Assembly (NCBI GenBank): GCA_017881645.1 | Contig: JADGQQ010000018.1 | Span: 1-6,818, forward strand | Source: Clostridia bacterium | Lineage (GTDB): Bacteria; Bacillota; Clostridia; Saccharofermentanales; Saccharofermentanaceae | DNA: 6,818 nucleotides | Reading direction: 5' to 3' | Shown here: piece by piece, positions 6,779 through 6,818 of the stretch | Layout of the letters: every line of letters starts with the position of its first letter | Numbering within the stretch: position 1 is the stretch's first letter | The notes under the pieces: model-generated | What the model was told of the DNA's origin: nothing | The model's database searches: none | Seen by the model: only the letters and a program-made list of their open reading frames with translations | Made by a program: the position numbers and the translations under genes

Positions 6779-6786
6779 AAGGAAGG
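6778..6786 (+). promoter_or_regulatory. Ribosome binding site of the last gene
   Basis: AAAGGAAGG starts on the last base of the divIB stop codon and ends 5 nt before the ATG at 6792. It supports a true gene start there, although only nine codons fall inside the window. Confidence 0.65.
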
Positions 6787-6791
6787 CCAAA

Positions 6792-6818
6792 ATGTTACCA
6801 CTTCTGGGACTGATTGCC
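6792..6818 (+). CDS. sbp: Start of a probable small basic protein, DUF1290 (3' truncated)
   Basis: Only nine codons are visible, reading MLPLLGLIA, after a good Shine-Dalgarno sequence and 13 nt past divIB. The DUF1290 small basic protein of Gram-positive dcw clusters is a short membrane protein whose start, as I recall it from Bacillus subtilis, is MWLPVLGLVLG. It lies near divIB there, close upstream of ftsA and ftsZ. The match in hydrophobic pattern and position is the whole basis for this call. Its function is not well known. A different short membrane protein, such as a DUF881 protein with an N-terminal helix, remains possible. Confidence 0.5.

Noticed and set aside
1..6818. A novel defence, mobile or biosynthetic system
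   Set aside because: Every gene belongs to a known peptidoglycan or division family in a coherent operon. There are no transposase, integrase, toxin or CRISPR features, and no unexplained stretch over 30 nt.

Overview
The window is a stretch of a division and cell wall (dcw) cluster from a Gram-positive bacterium, most likely a clostridial Firmicute. All genes are on the + strand and tightly packed. The assignment rests on four points. A PASTA-tailed penicillin-binding protein precedes murE. The MurE carries the DNPR signature of meso-diaminopimelate ligases, plus sequence variants that I associate from memory with clostridial MurE proteins. FtsQ is of the DivIB type. The last gene starts like the small basic protein (DUF1290) of Gram-positive dcw clusters. 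The genus cannot be fixed from this sequence.

Layout: (1) 1-437, C-terminal end of a class B penicillin-binding protein, holding the end of one PASTA domain and a second PASTA domain interrupted by a Pro/Thr-rich repeat tract; (2) 451-1983, murE; (3) 1986-3434, murF; (4) 3463-4779, ftsW; (5) 4790-5896, murG; (6) 5921-6778, divIB/ftsQ; (7) 6792 to the window end, the first nine codons of a probable small basic protein gene. Gaps between genes are 13, 2, 28, 10, 24 and 13 nt. Each downstream gene has its own Shine-Dalgarno sequence. I see no terminator, internal promoter, RNA gene, mobile element or CRISPR array, and no gene-free stretch over 30 nt, so this looks like the middle of one operon.

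The genes act in sequence. MurE and MurF finish the UDP-MurNAc-pentapeptide in the cytoplasm. MurG adds GlcNAc to lipid I to make lipid II. FtsW polymerises lipid II at the septum with the transpeptidase whose tail opens the window, and DivIB scaffolds that septal complex. The genes for MraY and MurD, which lie between the murE/murF pair and ftsW in many bacteria, are missing from that position.

No undescribed system is evident. The points worth a second look are the interrupted PASTA domain, the FtsW loop insertion and motif change, family-position substitutions in MurE and MurF, and the gene order. All are variations within known families.
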